Notes: generated from the sequence alone by a model not told the origin. Numbered from the stretch's first letter, positions 9,194 through 18,501 are shown. The stretch is DNA of 64,000 nucleotides from Paenibacillus alkalitolerans (GCF_016482785.1 NZ_JAEMXM010000010.1:62001-126000), one strand, 5' to 3'. Translations and numbers: made by a program.

Positions 9194-9225
9194 AAAAAAA
9201 GGACAGCCCGCAAAATCAGCTGTCC
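9194..9225 (-). terminator. Rho-independent terminator of guaA
   Basis: On the minus strand GGACAGC ... GCTGTCC forms a stem (with a CGGG/TTTT-type loop) followed by seven T residues. It separates guaA from the acyltransferase operon. Confidence 0.85.
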
Positions 9226-9243
9226 TGTAACGCTTAATTTGTG

Positions 9244-10782
9244 TTATTCCCACTCGATCGTGGCCGGCGGCTTGGAGGTAATGTCGTAGACGACGCGGTT
9301 GACATTCTCGACCTCGTTCACGATCCGGGTCGAAATCGTCTCGAGCACCTCGTACGGAATACGGGCCCAATCGGCGGTCATGCCGTCGATCGACGTAACC
9401 GCGCGTACGCCCACCGTATACGAATATGTGCGCGCATCGCCCATAACCCCGACGCTCTTCATATTCGGCAGCGCGGTGAAATATTGCCATATCTCGCGGC
9501 CAAGCCCCGCTTTAGCGATCTCTTCGCGCAATATCGCGTCCGACTCACGAACGATCGTCAGCTTGTCCTCCGTCACTTCGCCGAGCACGCGTATCGCAAG
9601 CCCCGGCCCCGGGAACGGTTGCCGCTGTACGATCTCCTCAGGCAGACCGCACGCTTCGCCGACTTTCCTCACTTCGTCCTTAAACAGCGCCTTCAGCGGC
9701 TCGACCAGTTTGAACTTCATATCTTCCGGCAGTCCGCCAACGTTATGGTGCGATTTGATCGTCTGAGCCGTCGCCGTACCGCTTTCCACGATATCCGTAT
9801 ACAATGTTCCTTGCGCCAAGAAATCAAAGTCGCCCAACTGCTCGGACTCTTCCTGAAACACGTATATGAACTCGTTGCCGATGATTTTGCGCTTTTGCTC
9901 GGGATCGTCAACGCCCTTCAGCTTGCCGAGAAACCGCTCCCTGGCGTCGATCTTCACAACGTTCATATCGAATTTGCCGGAGAATGTCTCCATTACGCTG
10001 TCGGCTTCGCCTTTGCGCAGCAGCCCGTGATCGATGAACATGCAAGTGAGCTGATCGCCGATCGCTTTATGGATGAGAACGGCGACTACGGATGAGTCGA
10101 CGCCTCCGCTAAGCGCGCACAATACTTTGCGGTTCCCGACCTGCTCGCGAATGTCGCGCACCGTGTCTTCTATGAACGTGGTCATGCTCCACGTTCCGTC
10201 GCAGCCGCACACGTCAAACAGGAAGTTGCGGATCATTTCGTTGCCGTACGTGCTGTGACGCACCTCGGGATGAAACTGAACGGCGTAAAGATTGCGCTCC
10301 CGATGGCTCATCGCCGCAACAGGCGCGTGCTCGGTGCTTGCATCCACTTCGAATCCTTCAGGAAGCTCCGTAACAAGATCCGAATGGCTCATCCATACTT
10401 GCTGATCCGGTTTAAGCCCGGCGATCAGGCGGCAGCCTTCGTTGAAACGGACCGTCGCTTTGCCGTACTCGCGCTTTCCCGCCCGTTCCACCTTACCCTT
10501 GAGCTGATGGCTCATCATCTGCATTCCGTAGCAGATCCCGAGAATCGGAATGCCAAGATCGTATACGCCCGGGTCGACGAGCGGTGAATCATCGCCGTAC
10601 ACGCTCGCCGGGCCGCCGGAGAACACGATCCCTTTCGGCGCTAATTGCCGGATCCGCTCCGCGCTTGTGTTAAATGGGAGCAATTCGCTATACACGCCGA
10701 GATCCCTGATGCGGCGGGCGATCAATTGATTGTACTGGCCGCCGAAATCGAGAACGACCACAAGTTCGTTCGGTTTTTCCAT
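9244..10782 (-). CDS. guaA: GMP synthase (glutamine-hydrolysing)
   Basis: At 512 aa it has the usual bacterial length. The N-terminal class I glutamine amidotransferase domain carries the nucleophile in GICYGMQMM (Cys84) and the His-x-Glu of FHPEVRHS. The ATP pyrophosphatase domain has the P-loop-like [10 protein letters not shown]. The C-terminal dimerisation domain ends in the conserved PPATIEWE. It converts XMP, glutamine and ATP to GMP in the cytoplasm. It has its own promoter (10817-10844), an AGGAGGC ribosome binding site and a terminator at 9194-9225. The leader is too short for a riboswitch. Confidence 0.98.
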   Translation of the reverse strand: MEKPNELVVVLDFGGQYNQLIARRIRDLGVYSELLPFNTSAERIRQLAPKGIVFSGGPASVYGDDSPLVDPGVYDLGIPILGICYGMQMMSHQLKGKVERAGKREYGKATVRFNEGCRLIAGLKPDQQVWMSHSDLVTELPEGFEVDASTEHAPVAAMSHRERNLYAVQFHPEVRHSTYGNEMIRNFLFDVCGCDGTWSMTTFIEDTVRDIREQVGNRKVLCALSGGVDSSVVAVLIHKAIGDQLTCMFIDHGLLRKGEADSVMETFSGKFDMNVVKIDARERFLGKLKGVDDPEQKRKIIGNEFIYVFQEESEQLGDFDFLAQGTLYTDIVESGTATAQTIKSHHNVGGLPEDMKFKLVEPLKALFKDEVRKVGEACGLPEEIVQRQPFPGPGLAIRVLGEVTEDKLTIVRESDAILREEIAKAGLGREIWQYFTALPNMKSVGVMGDARTYSYTVGVRAVTSIDGMTADWARIPYEVLETISTRIVNEVENVNRVVYDITSKPPATIEWE

Positions 10783-10816
10783 TAGTACGTACAGCCTCCT
10801 ACATATAATAGAGACT

Positions 10817-10844
10817 ATTATACCCGAATCACGGTCATTCTCAA
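10817..10844 (-). promoter_or_regulatory. Sigma-A-like promoter of guaA
   Basis: Read leftward: TTGAGA (10844-10839), a 16-bp spacer, TATAAT (10822-10817). The leader before the ATG is about 28 nt. Confidence 0.65.
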
Positions 10845-10851
10845 CAGCTTG

Positions 10852-11685
10852 TTACTTCGAAATCTCCCTCAACCAATCCGACAAGACCCGATTGAATTCG
10901 GCAGGACGTTCCATATTGGCCAAATGCCCGCCGCCGGCTATAACCGCATACGCCGCGTCCGGGATCGCCTCAGCCATCGATCTTGCCGTTTCCGGCGGCG
11001 TGATTGCATCGTCTTCCCCAACAATGACAAGCGCCGGCACTTGAATATCGGGCAGCAGCTCCGTCATATCCGAACGGCCGGCCATGCCGAGCGCCGCTGC
11101 GGCGATGCCGGCTCCGGACGCATCCAGCATCATGCGCTCAACGGCGGCTGCAAGCTCCGGACGCTCATCCGGCGTCTTGGGCGAGAGCAGCTTTGTAAGC
11201 ATTGCTTCCACCGCAACGACCGGACCGCGCTCCATCGCAGCCGCGGCCATCTTGCGCCGTCCCGCCCGCCCTTCTTCCGTATCCGCGCCCGCCCGCGTAT
11301 CCGCCAGCACAAGTCCGGCGACGCGCTCGCGATGCCGCTTCATAAGCTCGAACGCTATGTAGCCTCCCATGGAGAAGCCGATCACTACCGCTTTATCGAT
11401 GCCGAGCTTGTCCAGAAGCTCCGCCGCGTCGTCCGCGAATTGCGCCATCGTCACCGGCTCCGGCATGCGCCCAGGCCCGACTGCGGACGAGTTCCGCGAA
11501 CCGCCGAATCCCCTTAAATCCGGAGCCACTACGCGCCGGGTCGATTTAAACTCCGTGAATTGCGGCTCCCACATCCCTTTGTGCAGCGGAAACCCATGAA
11601 GAAATAAAAGGGCCGCACCGGATCCCTCGTCGTATACTTCAAGCTCAATACCGTCTTTCATGCGAAGTTGTTTCAACGCCATCAT
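10852..11685 (-). CDS. Alpha/beta hydrolase
   Basis: A 277-aa protein with the alpha/beta hydrolase fold: oxyanion-region HGFPLHKGMWE, nucleophile elbow GFSMGG (Ser105), acid Asp226 in VGEDDAITPPE, and catalytic His254 in GGGHLANMERP. The architecture matches the 3-oxoadipate enol-lactonase/esterase-like group, but the substrate cannot be read from sequence. The start is the first of two ATGs behind TTAGGAGGG. A structured RNA with a terminator (11742-11905) lies directly upstream on the same strand, so expression may depend on read-through or on a weak promoter just past that terminator (TACAAT near 11706-11711). Confidence 0.9.
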   Translation of the reverse strand: MMALKQLRMKDGIELEVYDEGSGAALLFLHGFPLHKGMWEPQFTEFKSTRRVVAPDLRGFGGSRNSSAVGPGRMPEPVTMAQFADDAAELLDKLGIDKAVVIGFSMGGYIAFELMKRHRERVAGLVLADTRAGADTEEGRAGRRKMAAAAMERGPVVAVEAMLTKLLSPKTPDERPELAAAVERMMLDASGAGIAAAALGMAGRSDMTELLPDIQVPALVIVGEDDAITPPETARSMAEAIPDAAYAVIAGGGHLANMERPAEFNRVLSDWLREISK

Positions 11686-11740
11686 TTTTCCCTCCTAAAT
11701 GTTTATTGTACAAGTATGGCACACTTCCCCATGTTCAGAC

Positions 11741-11769
11741 AAAAAAAAACGAGCCCTATACAGGGCTCC
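11741..11769 (-). terminator. Rho-independent terminator ending the structured RNA
   Basis: On the minus strand GAGCCCT, a four-base loop and AGGGCTC form a perfect 7-bp stem, then G and nine T residues. It lies about 55 bp before the hydrolase start codon. Confidence 0.9.
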
Positions 11770-11905
11770 AATTGGGGAGTGAGATCAGGCACTCCGAAGC
11801 GTAAAACGCCCGGATCGACGGTAACATCATTCACGGCGGCACCTCAGCGAGGATATTGAGCCTCCGCTTGATAAACCTATCATACGATAACCGATACCGG
11901 AGTGC
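11742..11905 (-). ncRNA. Unassigned structured RNA, possibly nitrogen-regulated
   Basis: A TACAAT -10 (11918-11913) predicts a start at about 11905 and the terminator ends near 11742, giving about 164 nt. The 5' end GCACTCCG (11905-11898) pairs perfectly with CGGAGTGC (11796-11789), closing the body. Inside are hairpins such as GATA/TATC, AGCG(G)AGG/CCTCGCT and GCGT/ACGC. A second pairing, CCGG(t)ATCG with CGATCCGG, overlaps the closing stem, so two exclusive folds are possible. I could not match it to 6S, SRP, T-box or any riboswitch I know. A GTG-initiated 43-aa frame (11834 to 11703) with a GAGGT site runs through the terminator and is probably fortuitous. Confidence 0.6.
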
Positions 11906-11914
11906 ATAGTTCAT

Positions 11915-11931
11915 TGTAAGCTTTTTTCACA
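11915..11931. promoter_or_regulatory. GlnR/TnrA box between tnrA and the structured RNA
   Basis: TGTAAGCTTTTTTCACA is a perfect match to the GlnR/TnrA consensus TGTNA-N7-TNACA. It overlaps the -10 of the leftward RNA, which is repressor-like placement. It lies upstream of the rightward tnrA promoter region, with a TATTAT -10 candidate at 11973-11978 placing the box near -62. Confidence 0.75.
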
Positions 11932-12118
11932 TGAAAAATGGACTTTGTTGCTCAAACCCTCGGTTTGTGGCATATTATATTACATATATCTTACCAAATT
12001 TTTTGTTATGTGATAAAATGTCCGCATATACCTTTACTTTAAGGCATGAAACATCACAGCATGGACTGCTGGCATGTTCGCCGCCGATATTCCGACTTTT
12101 GTTTTTGACGGGAGGTTG

Positions 12119-12385
12119 ATGAACATTATGTCGTACCGTGACAAAAAAGTGATCTCCATCGGCTTGGTCAGCGAAATTACGGGACTGTCCGTAAGAAAAA
12201 TCCGATATTATGAAGAACGGAAGTTGATCTTCCCGGAACGATCTAAGGGAGGAACGAGAAAATACTCATTCGCTGACGTTGAGAGGTTAATTGACATCGC
12301 CAATCACATCGAAGACGGGCTGCAAACTTACGAGATCAAACGTATGGAGGCGAAACGGCTGCGTGCGCAAACGCAACCGTTGTGA
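12119..12385 (+). CDS. tnrA: TnrA-type MerR-family nitrogen regulator, short C-terminus
   Basis: The 88-aa protein contains [32 protein letters not shown] and [18 protein letters not shown], nearly identical in pattern to Bacillus TnrA and clearly different from GlnR. TnrA controls nitrogen-limitation genes by binding TGTNA-N7-TNACA, and its C-terminus is bound by feedback-inhibited glutamine synthetase. Here the protein ends about 20-25 residues earlier than the Bacillus protein, so glutamine-synthetase control may be reduced or different. The start is ATG 12119 three bases after GGGAGG; ATG 12128 is an alternative. A strong hairpin terminator follows, and a perfect TnrA box sits upstream. 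Confidence 0.88.
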   Translation: MNIMSYRDKKVISIGLVSEITGLSVRKIRYYEERKLIFPERSKGGTRKYSFADVERLIDIANHIEDGLQTYEIKRMEAKRLRAQTQPL

Positions 12386-12408
12386 ATAGGATTCTGCAAT
12401 CGAGCAGC

Positions 12409-12456
12409 ATACCCTTCAATCAGGACGCCGGAATCCTGAATGAAGGGTATTTTTCT
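12409..12456 (+). terminator. Terminator after tnrA
   Basis: A long stem, ATACCCTTCA-a-TCAGGA paired with TCCTGA-a-TGAAGGGTAT around an 8-nt loop, is followed by TTTT. It lies between convergent tnrA and the transglutaminase gene and may serve both. Confidence 0.85.
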
Positions 12457-12464
12457 TTCCGCAA

Positions 12465-14792
12465 TTACGAGCCGGACACTTTGCGCCACACTTCTTCCAG
12501 CCACTGACGCGTTGCCCGCCGGCCGGTTCCGCCTCCGAAACGAACGAGCTCGTCATATTGCAGAAGCTCCTCCAGCGCTTTTCTGCCGTGCGGAGGCAGT
12601 CCCGCGACGTACTCCCGAAGCGTGCAGGATACGGACCTCTGCCCGTAACGTCTATACATCCTTGTCCAGAACGCGTCCAACCGCGCAATCGCAGCAGCGG
12701 AAGCAGGGTCCCGCCGCATCGAAGGTAACCGCGGTCCTCGGCGTGAAGCGGATAATTTTACGATGAGCGGAGCCGCCGCCGCGATAATCCCAATGCCTGC
12801 AAGCCCGATCATGGCCGCGGGCAGCCTTCCGTCTTCCGCTACGGCCGCATCGTATTGACGCTTCAAGCGTTTCGCTGCGGCCGCCGTTTCGTTCCATATG
12901 TTCGAAGCTTCGGTCAACCAGCCGGATGCGCGGGCAAACCATTCGTCCTGCGTCGATGCCGTGGCCGCGGGCGCGGCCGCGATAGAATTCATCTCATTAC
13001 CGGACGGCTCATCGAATTGCGCACCCGTTCCCGCCGTTTGCTCATCCGCAGAGACCATATTCACCGCCTCCCCTCCAAAACCGGGTGTCGCTTCGAAAGG
13101 AACCCAACCAGCACCGGGAAAATACACCTCCACCCATGAATGCGCGTCTTTGTTCCGAACCACGTATGTTCCGGCATTGTCCGCATCCGGCGTTCCCGGA
13201 GCAAAGCCTTTCACCCATCGCGATTCTATGCCGATGGACCGGAGCAGCACGACCATGGCGGTGGAAAAATGGTTGCAATACCCCGCGCGCCGCTCAAACA
13301 AAAACGTATCCGCGAAATCGGCGCCGCGAGGCGGCAATTCCGTATCCAGCGTGTACGTGTAGCTTTCGTGCAGAAACCGCTGGACCGCCGATACTCGCAG
13401 CAACCGGTTATCCGGCACTTCCTCTACGATTTGCTCGGCCAACTGTTTTACTCTGGCGGGCAAGCCGTCCGGCAATTGAAGATTGCGCCGCGTTATTTGT
13501 TCCGGTACGGTGCCGCGATCCGACAACAGCGTCTCCCAATCTCCTTTGCCCGCCGACGCTTCGAACGCGTATGAAGAAAGCTCTACCGTATTGGTTCCGA
13601 CGTAATACGAACCGGTTTCTTCGTCGTGGCGGATATGTATCTCGGAGACGCTTTCGCCGTCTCGCGAAGTGAGCTCCGTAAAGCGAAGCACGGAGCCGCC
13701 GGCGAACACGAATCGGGAAAAGCTTTCGTCGACGACGGCAATACGTTGAGAAATCGCCGTGTCCGCGGCCGGGTCCCCCGCTGCGCCGCCGGCTTGAAAC
13801 ATTGTGCCGCCGTCGGATAATGCGCTTTTCCGCCATCCCCTGCCGGTGTATATGTCTTTCGACTCTCCGCGCCAATACGACGGTTGCGACGAGCGGGCGA
13901 CGAACGCTACCGAATCGTCGGCCGTTACCGGCGCTCCGAGATTTCCGTCATATGAGCCGTACCCTGTTTTCGCTTCGGCCGTAAATGACAACCCGTCGAT
14001 CGCCGCTTTGCCCGCCCATTGCACAACAGGCTCCAAACTAACCGGCTCGACCGTCTTGGGCAGCGACGCCGATAACGCGTAACCTCCGCCGAGGACAACC
14101 GCTCCCAGCACCGCTCCCGCCGCCGCGCTTGCCGCAAGCGACCGTTTGCCGCCGGCAAAGCCGAAGCCCGACAATAATTCCCACTTCGGTCCGTTCAGCA
14201 CCGCCAGCATCATCAGACCCCATGCCGCCGCCCTGATCAGCCCCTCATTCGTGTCGATCCCCGGCCATAATTGCAGAAGCAGCAAAAATCCGACCGTAGC
14301 GCCGACAAACCAGACGCCTTGACCGCGTTCGGTCACAATGCGCTGAACGGCATATACCAAAGCCGCCCACCCAAGCAAGAAGACGAACGTTCTCGATTCC
14401 GGACTTAGTGCGAACAATTCGGCATTCAGAAGGCGCTGAAGGTCGTTCTCGGCGATGCTTGCGGCCTGCCGCCACCAAGTATGCGAAGCGAGCGCATCAG
14501 GCCGAAACCAATAACCGATCCAACCGGCCGTGAATACGGCCTTCAACGGCCAGCCAATCCAACCGGTAACACGCAGTGCGTCAATGAGCAAATAGGCTCC
14601 GACGGCCCATATAAAGGGATTCAACCTGTGTATATCCGTCAACTCCGCCATCGCCGTCAGCGGCCGCAGCCACTCCCAGAAAAGCAGGAAAATAAAAGCG
14701 GAGACGATCAAGTTATACGGTAATGAGCTTCCGCCCCGATGCGGGCTGTCCTCAAAATGACGAAGTTCGATCGACTCTGTCCGTTTCAACAT
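12465..14792 (-). CDS. TgpA-like membrane transglutaminase-domain protein
   Basis: 775 aa from the ATG at 14792, which follows AGGAGGTG; the in-frame TTG at 14813 is upstream of that site. The N-terminal third has several membrane segments (DUF3488 type). A large extracytoplasmic part holds the transglutaminase core with Cys in RAGYCNHFSTAMV, His in KDAHSWVEVYFP and the acidic residue in PFEATPGF. A late membrane segment (around 660-685) is followed by a DUF4129-like cytoplasmic tail. It overlaps the DUF58 gene by 41 bp and ends the MoxR-DUF58-transglutaminase operon, a common bacterial set tied to envelope maintenance. The biochemical target is unknown. Confidence 0.9.
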   Translation of the reverse strand: MLKRTESIELRHFEDSPHRGGSSLPYNLIVSAFIFLLFWEWLRPLTAMAELTDIHRLNPFIWAVGAYLLIDALRVTGWIGWPLKAVFTAGWIGYWFRPDALASHTWWRQAASIAENDLQRLLNAELFALSPESRTFVFLLGWAALVYAVQRIVTERGQGVWFVGATVGFLLLLQLWPGIDTNEGLIRAAAWGLMMLAVLNGPKWELLSGFGFAGGKRSLAASAAAGAVLGAVVLGGGYALSASLPKTVEPVSLEPVVQWAGKAAIDGLSFTAEAKTGYGSYDGNLGAPVTADDSVAFVARSSQPSYWRGESKDIYTGRGWRKSALSDGGTMFQAGGAAGDPAADTAISQRIAVVDESFSRFVFAGGSVLRFTELTSRDGESVSEIHIRHDEETGSYYVGTNTVELSSYAFEASAGKGDWETLLSDRGTVPEQITRRNLQLPDGLPARVKQLAEQIVEEVPDNRLLRVSAVQRFLHESYTYTLDTELPPRGADFADTFLFERRAGYCNHFSTAMVVLLRSIGIESRWVKGFAPGTPDADNAGTYVVRNKDAHSWVEVYFPGAGWVPFEATPGFGGEAVNMVSADEQTAGTGAQFDEPSGNEMNSIAAAPAATASTQDEWFARASGWLTEASNIWNETAAAAKRLKRQYDAAVAEDGRLPAAMIGLAGIGIIAAAAPLIVKLSASRRGPRLPSMRRDPASAAAIARLDAFWTRMYRRYGQRSVSCTLREYVAGLPPHGRKALEELLQYDELVRFGGGTGRRATRQWLEEVWRKVSGS

Positions 14793-15912
14793 AGACACCT
14801 CCTGACTTTTCAAGCTTCACCACACGGCAGCCGGATCTAGCGATCCATTCCAATGCCGCCCGTTCGCGTTCGCTCGCTCGCGTTCCCAGACTTACAAAGA
14901 TATAGACGACATGCGTTCCCCGCGCACGCAAATCCCGGCACAAGACAACCGCGTCGCCGTCCGCCGACGGACTGACGATAACGATCGATGTTTCAGGACC
15001 GAAAGCGGCCGATTTTCGAGCCGCATCCGCGAAAGATGTCCCTACGTAGGGTTCAAGCGCTGCGAACCGGTAAGCCCAAGAGGCATTCCGTGACCGAGCC
15101 GACCCGTCCCACACGCCGAACGAGAGGCGATGCCTCGTCAGAGCGGCGCAGACGCCTGCAGCCGCTTCCGCACACAAATCGAGAAGCGCTTTGGAATCGT
15201 CCCCGCGCCCGGATACCGTTGCATCCACCAGCACCGCCGCGTCCCGAATTGTTCCATGGTCCTCCGGCGATCTGACCATCCATTGCCCGGTTCTCGCCGC
15301 CGTCTTCCAAACGATGCTTTTCACGGGATCGCCGTCGCGAAACGGACGTACGCCGCCGTAACGGTCCTCTTCGGAGAGCGGCAGCAGCGCTCTCTCCGCG
15401 GCCGCGTCAAACAAGAAAGGCTTGGGAGCGGCAACCGCTTCGTCCGCAGGCATCGGAACGCGAAGCTTTCTCGTCACGATACCGAACGGGTCTCCCGTCC
15501 ACAACTCCAAATGCTCGAAACGGTATACTCCGCGTTCCGGCAGCGGCAGTAAATAACGATACTTGAGCTCATCGCCCAGCCACGGTCCGCACAAGCGGTC
15601 ATGACGCCAACCGCCCGCCCGGTCCCTCACGGCGACCCATGGGAGCGGCAGCGGAAACGGACGCCGCAAAGTGACTTCCACCGCCGCTTCGTCGCCCGCC
15701 GTGAATGTCGCGGGCACGGCCGGACCCCCGTCTTTATATACGATCCGGGTTGCTTTGACACCGCGCAAACCGATCCATCCCGCAATAATGCCGTATATGC
15801 ATAACAGACTATAAGCAAAGAATACGAAACCGAATGCAAAGCCGCGTTGATATGCGTACGCCGCCCCTAAAAGCACCCATACCGCGGCCGCAGCCCACCC
15901 GTATATTTTCAT
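14752..15912 (-). CDS. DUF58 (von Willebrand-like) membrane protein
   Basis: 386 aa with two N-terminal membrane segments, a beta-rich region, and the DUF58 signature with GDPVKSIVWKTAARTGQWMV. The C-terminal half is vWA-like. The ATG overlaps the stop of the moxR-like gene as ATGA, and the 3' end overlaps the transglutaminase start. In such operons the MoxR ATPase is thought to act on the vWA/DUF58 partner, with the transglutaminase as the third component. Confidence 0.9.
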   Translation of the reverse strand: MKIYGWAAAAVWVLLGAAYAYQRGFAFGFVFFAYSLLCIYGIIAGWIGLRGVKATRIVYKDGGPAVPATFTAGDEAAVEVTLRRPFPLPLPWVAVRDRAGGWRHDRLCGPWLGDELKYRYLLPLPERGVYRFEHLELWTGDPFGIVTRKLRVPMPADEAVAAPKPFLFDAAAERALLPLSEEDRYGGVRPFRDGDPVKSIVWKTAARTGQWMVRSPEDHGTIRDAAVLVDATVSGRGDDSKALLDLCAEAAAGVCAALTRHRLSFGVWDGSARSRNASWAYRFAALEPYVGTSFADAARKSAAFGPETSIVIVSPSADGDAVVLCRDLRARGTHVVYIFVSLGTRASERERAALEWIARSGCRVVKLEKSGGVYVETDRVDRTSSF

Positions 15913-16901
15913 CTGGCGACGCCCCCGAACGATGCGGGCGATGCGGGCACCGGCGTTTCGCGCACGATGCGGCGGAGCGCCTCTTCCGCCACTACGCTGG
16001 CATAGGAAGCTTCCGGGCGCACGACAAGCCGGTGAGCCAGCACCGGCCCGGCAAGCGCCTTCACATCGTCGGGGACGACGAACCCCCGTCCCCGCAGCAG
16101 CGCCTGCGCCTGCGCCGCGCGCAGCAGCGCCAGCGACGCGCGCGGACTCGCCCCGAGCGAAAGCTCGGGCGACCGGCGCGTCGCATGCACAAGCAGTACG
16201 ATGTACTGCTTGATGGAATCGTCGGCGTGCGTCAACGCCGCCTGCCGCTGCAGCTCGCGCAGCTCCTCCAGGGAGAGCAGCGCTCGCGTTTCGGCGCTTG
16301 ACATCGCGCCGTCCGCCCGGTTAAGCAGCGCGGTCTCTTCCGCCGCCGTCGGATACCCGAGCCGGATCTTCATCAGAAACCGGTCGAGCTGCGCTTCCGG
16401 CAGCGGGTATGCGCCTTCGAAGCCGAGCGGATTTTGCGTCGCCAGCACGACGAACGGCTCCGGGAGCGCATACGTCTCCCCGTCGACCGTCACATGGCGC
16501 TCCTCCATCGCTTCAAGCAGCGCCGATTGCGTCTTCGGCGACGTACGGTTCAGCTCGTCCGCCAACACGATGTTCGCCATAATCGGCCCCGGCCGAAACT
16601 CGAACGTCTCGAGCGCTTTCTTGTACACCGAGACGCCGGTCACGTCTGACGGCAGCAAATCCGGAGTGCATTGAATTCTACCGAATGTGCATCCGAGCGC
16701 CTTGGCCGCCGTTTTTGCGAGAAGCGTTTTGCCGACTCCCGGCACGTCTTCCAGCAGCACATGTCCTCCGCAAAGAATAGCTATTAGAATTTGCTCTATC
16801 GACTCTCTCTTTCCGATTACAATTCTTTCGATATGACGAACGACACCCTCAAGCAGCGCTTGAGGGCGGTCCCACAACACATTTTCGCGCGGCGCTCTCA
16901 T
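15909..16901 (-). CDS. MoxR-family AAA+ ATPase
   Basis: 330 aa from the ATG at 16901 after GGGAGGAG; an in-frame ATG at 16928 is 5' of that site. The Walker A is EDVPGVGKT, Walker B ADELNR, sensor 1 region [10 protein letters not shown], and an arginine-rich sensor 2 region near [11 protein letters not shown]-type sequence follows. MoxR ATPases are chaperone-like remodelers of vWA proteins, here presumably the DUF58 protein made from the overlapping gene. It is the first gene of the three-gene operon. Confidence 0.93.
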   Translation of the reverse strand: MRAPRENVLWDRPQALLEGVVRHIERIVIGKRESIEQILIAILCGGHVLLEDVPGVGKTLLAKTAAKALGCTFGRIQCTPDLLPSDVTGVSVYKKALETFEFRPGPIMANIVLADELNRTSPKTQSALLEAMEERHVTVDGETYALPEPFVVLATQNPLGFEGAYPLPEAQLDRFLMKIRLGYPTAAEETALLNRADGAMSSAETRALLSLEELRELQRQAALTHADDSIKQYIVLLVHATRRSPELSLGASPRASLALLRAAQAQALLRGRGFVVPDDVKALAGPVLAHRLVVRPEASYASVVAEEALRRIVRETPVPASPASFGGVAR

Positions 16902-16993
16902 AAACGTACTCCTCCCACCGAAATCCATAGGTTTTACGTTTATTGTGCCCGGTCTGCGAATCTTTTAGACATTTCTACTAAGCAGCGCCGCGT

Positions 16994-17180
16994 AATAACT
17001 TAAAAATTTGAAACTATTATCCCGCAGCTGCCCGCAAACCCCCAAATAACTTCAAAAATTGAAACTATTTTTTCTAAAGCGACCAGCAAGCTAGACAATT
17101 CAAGAAATAATTTCAAAAAATGAAACTATCACGCCAGAAACGCATCATTTTTCAAAAATAACTTCAATAAATGAAACTAA
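16994..17180. repeat. Four copies of a ~27-bp imperfect palindrome
   Basis: Copies at about 16994-17020, 17044-17070, 17105-17130 and 17156-17180 follow AATAACTT-c-AAAAA-TGAAACTA. Each has a central inverted repeat such as TTCAA-AAA-TTGAA. Spacing from start to start is 50, 61 and 51 bp. The copies are better conserved than the DNA between them. They fill the gap between the moxR-like promoter region and the stop codon of the MFS gene. Confidence 0.8.
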
Positions 17181-17197
17181 TACGTTCACCTTTCGGG

Positions 17198-18445
17198 TTA
17201 TGAGACTGAAACTGGTGTTTCTTTCCCGCGTTCTTTCACACCTACCACCGCCAGGCGGTAAACCGCGGCCAAACATACCATCGCCGCACCGGCGAATATA
17301 AACACCCATCCCGTGCCGACCCATGCGGCCGCTAATGCGCCCAAAACCGGCGCAATCAGCATCGAGACTGTCTGCAACGAGTTGGAAAGCGCTGAAATCG
17401 GACCGATCGTATCGTCGGTAGATTCCGTTTGTAAGATGTATCCGAACGGAGTCGCGCTTTGCGCGCCGCAAAAGCCTAGCATTATACACAACGGAATCCA
17501 TAGCCAGAGCGTATTCGGCAGCCACCCCGCAGGCCCCAAACCCGCGACGGCAATGAGGATGCCGGAAACGAAGCCGGCCGATATCATGTGCGTCAACGGC
17601 TTATGCTTCCAACCGCTCCATTGTCCCGCAGCCAACGCCCCGGCCACGCTCCCCGCTCCGACTGCGCCGATGAGCAGCCCGAAGTGCGCTTCGTTCATTC
17701 CCGCTTCTTTGGTGAGCATGACGAACAAGCCGTCATACAAGAAGATCAAGAAGAAGATTATGGCTGCGTACACAATTGCAGCTTTCAATACCGGCCGGCG
17801 GGCAATATGAGTCCACGCCTCGCGGAGGCTGCTTTTCTCTTTGATAATTGTCTCGTCCTTGTTCGTCCATTCCGGCATGCCGGACAGAACCGATGCGGAA
17901 ACCGCATATAACACCGCACCGATGAGAAAAGGCGTCCATTCGCCGATCCATCCGATCAAAGCTCCGCCTGCCATCGGCCCGATAATCTTCGTCAAGTTTA
18001 CCGACATTTGGCTTAACGAAGACGCCTGGGCCATCGCTCCCGGTTCCACCAACCGTTTCACGGCGGTTTGTCTTACCGGATCGAACACGGCGCTTACGCA
18101 CATTTTTAGAAACACTAACAACAGCAACACCGGAAGGGAGGGCGCCCAAACCATCCCCAACACAATGACAGCCCGCAAACAATCGCATACTACAAGCACC
18201 TTCTTTCCGGACAAGCGCCCTGCGCGCACACTCATCAACGGTCCGACAACGACCCAAGGAACGCCTATGCAGACGGACAATAAGGCAATCGCCATCGACC
18301 CGTAACCCCACGTGTATACGATTAAAGCGCTCAGTGCGACAAAATCGATCCAATTGGCGAAGTCCGACAGCGCCTGCCCGATGAATAACCGGCGAAATGC
18401 CCGGATACGCAGCGGTGCCCATATTTGTTCTCGCGACAATTCCAT
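17198..18445 (-). CDS. MFS transporter (MFS_3/EntS-like drug or siderophore exporter type)
   Basis: 415 aa from the ATG at 18445 that follows GGAGG; an upstream in-frame ATG (18475) contains that site in its own codons. About 12 membrane segments are predicted. N-terminal FRRLFIGQALSDFANWIDFVAL and the DPVRQTAVKRLV motif are typical of the MFS_3 group that includes EntS and macrolide-efflux proteins. It follows a winged-helix regulator gene by 56 bp on the same strand, which probably controls it. The exported compound is unknown. Confidence 0.82.
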   Translation of the reverse strand: MELSREQIWAPLRIRAFRRLFIGQALSDFANWIDFVALSALIVYTWGYGSMAIALLSVCIGVPWVVVGPLMSVRAGRLSGKKVLVVCDCLRAVIVLGMVWAPSLPVLLLLVFLKMCVSAVFDPVRQTAVKRLVEPGAMAQASSLSQMSVNLTKIIGPMAGGALIGWIGEWTPFLIGAVLYAVSASVLSGMPEWTNKDETIIKEKSSLREAWTHIARRPVLKAAIVYAAIIFFLIFLYDGLFVMLTKEAGMNEAHFGLLIGAVGAGSVAGALAAGQWSGWKHKPLTHMISAGFVSGILIAVAGLGPAGWLPNTLWLWIPLCIMLGFCGAQSATPFGYILQTESTDDTIGPISALSNSLQTVSMLIAPVLGALAAAWVGTGWVFIFAGAAMVCLAAVYRLAVVGVKERGKETPVSVS

Positions 18446-18501
18446 AATAAAAAACCTCCGGCATTTTTCTTCCAAAGTAACGTACCTTTGTCAGAGCAAT
18501 A

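Noticed and set aside
11742-11905. 6S RNA, SRP RNA, T-box or known riboswitch
   Set aside because: It lacks the T-box GGTGGNACC core, the SRP tetraloop helix and the long 6S central bubble, and no riboswitch consensus that I know matches.
16994-17180. CRISPR array
   Set aside because: Repeats are degenerate and palindromic, spacing is uneven, there are only four copies and no cas genes.
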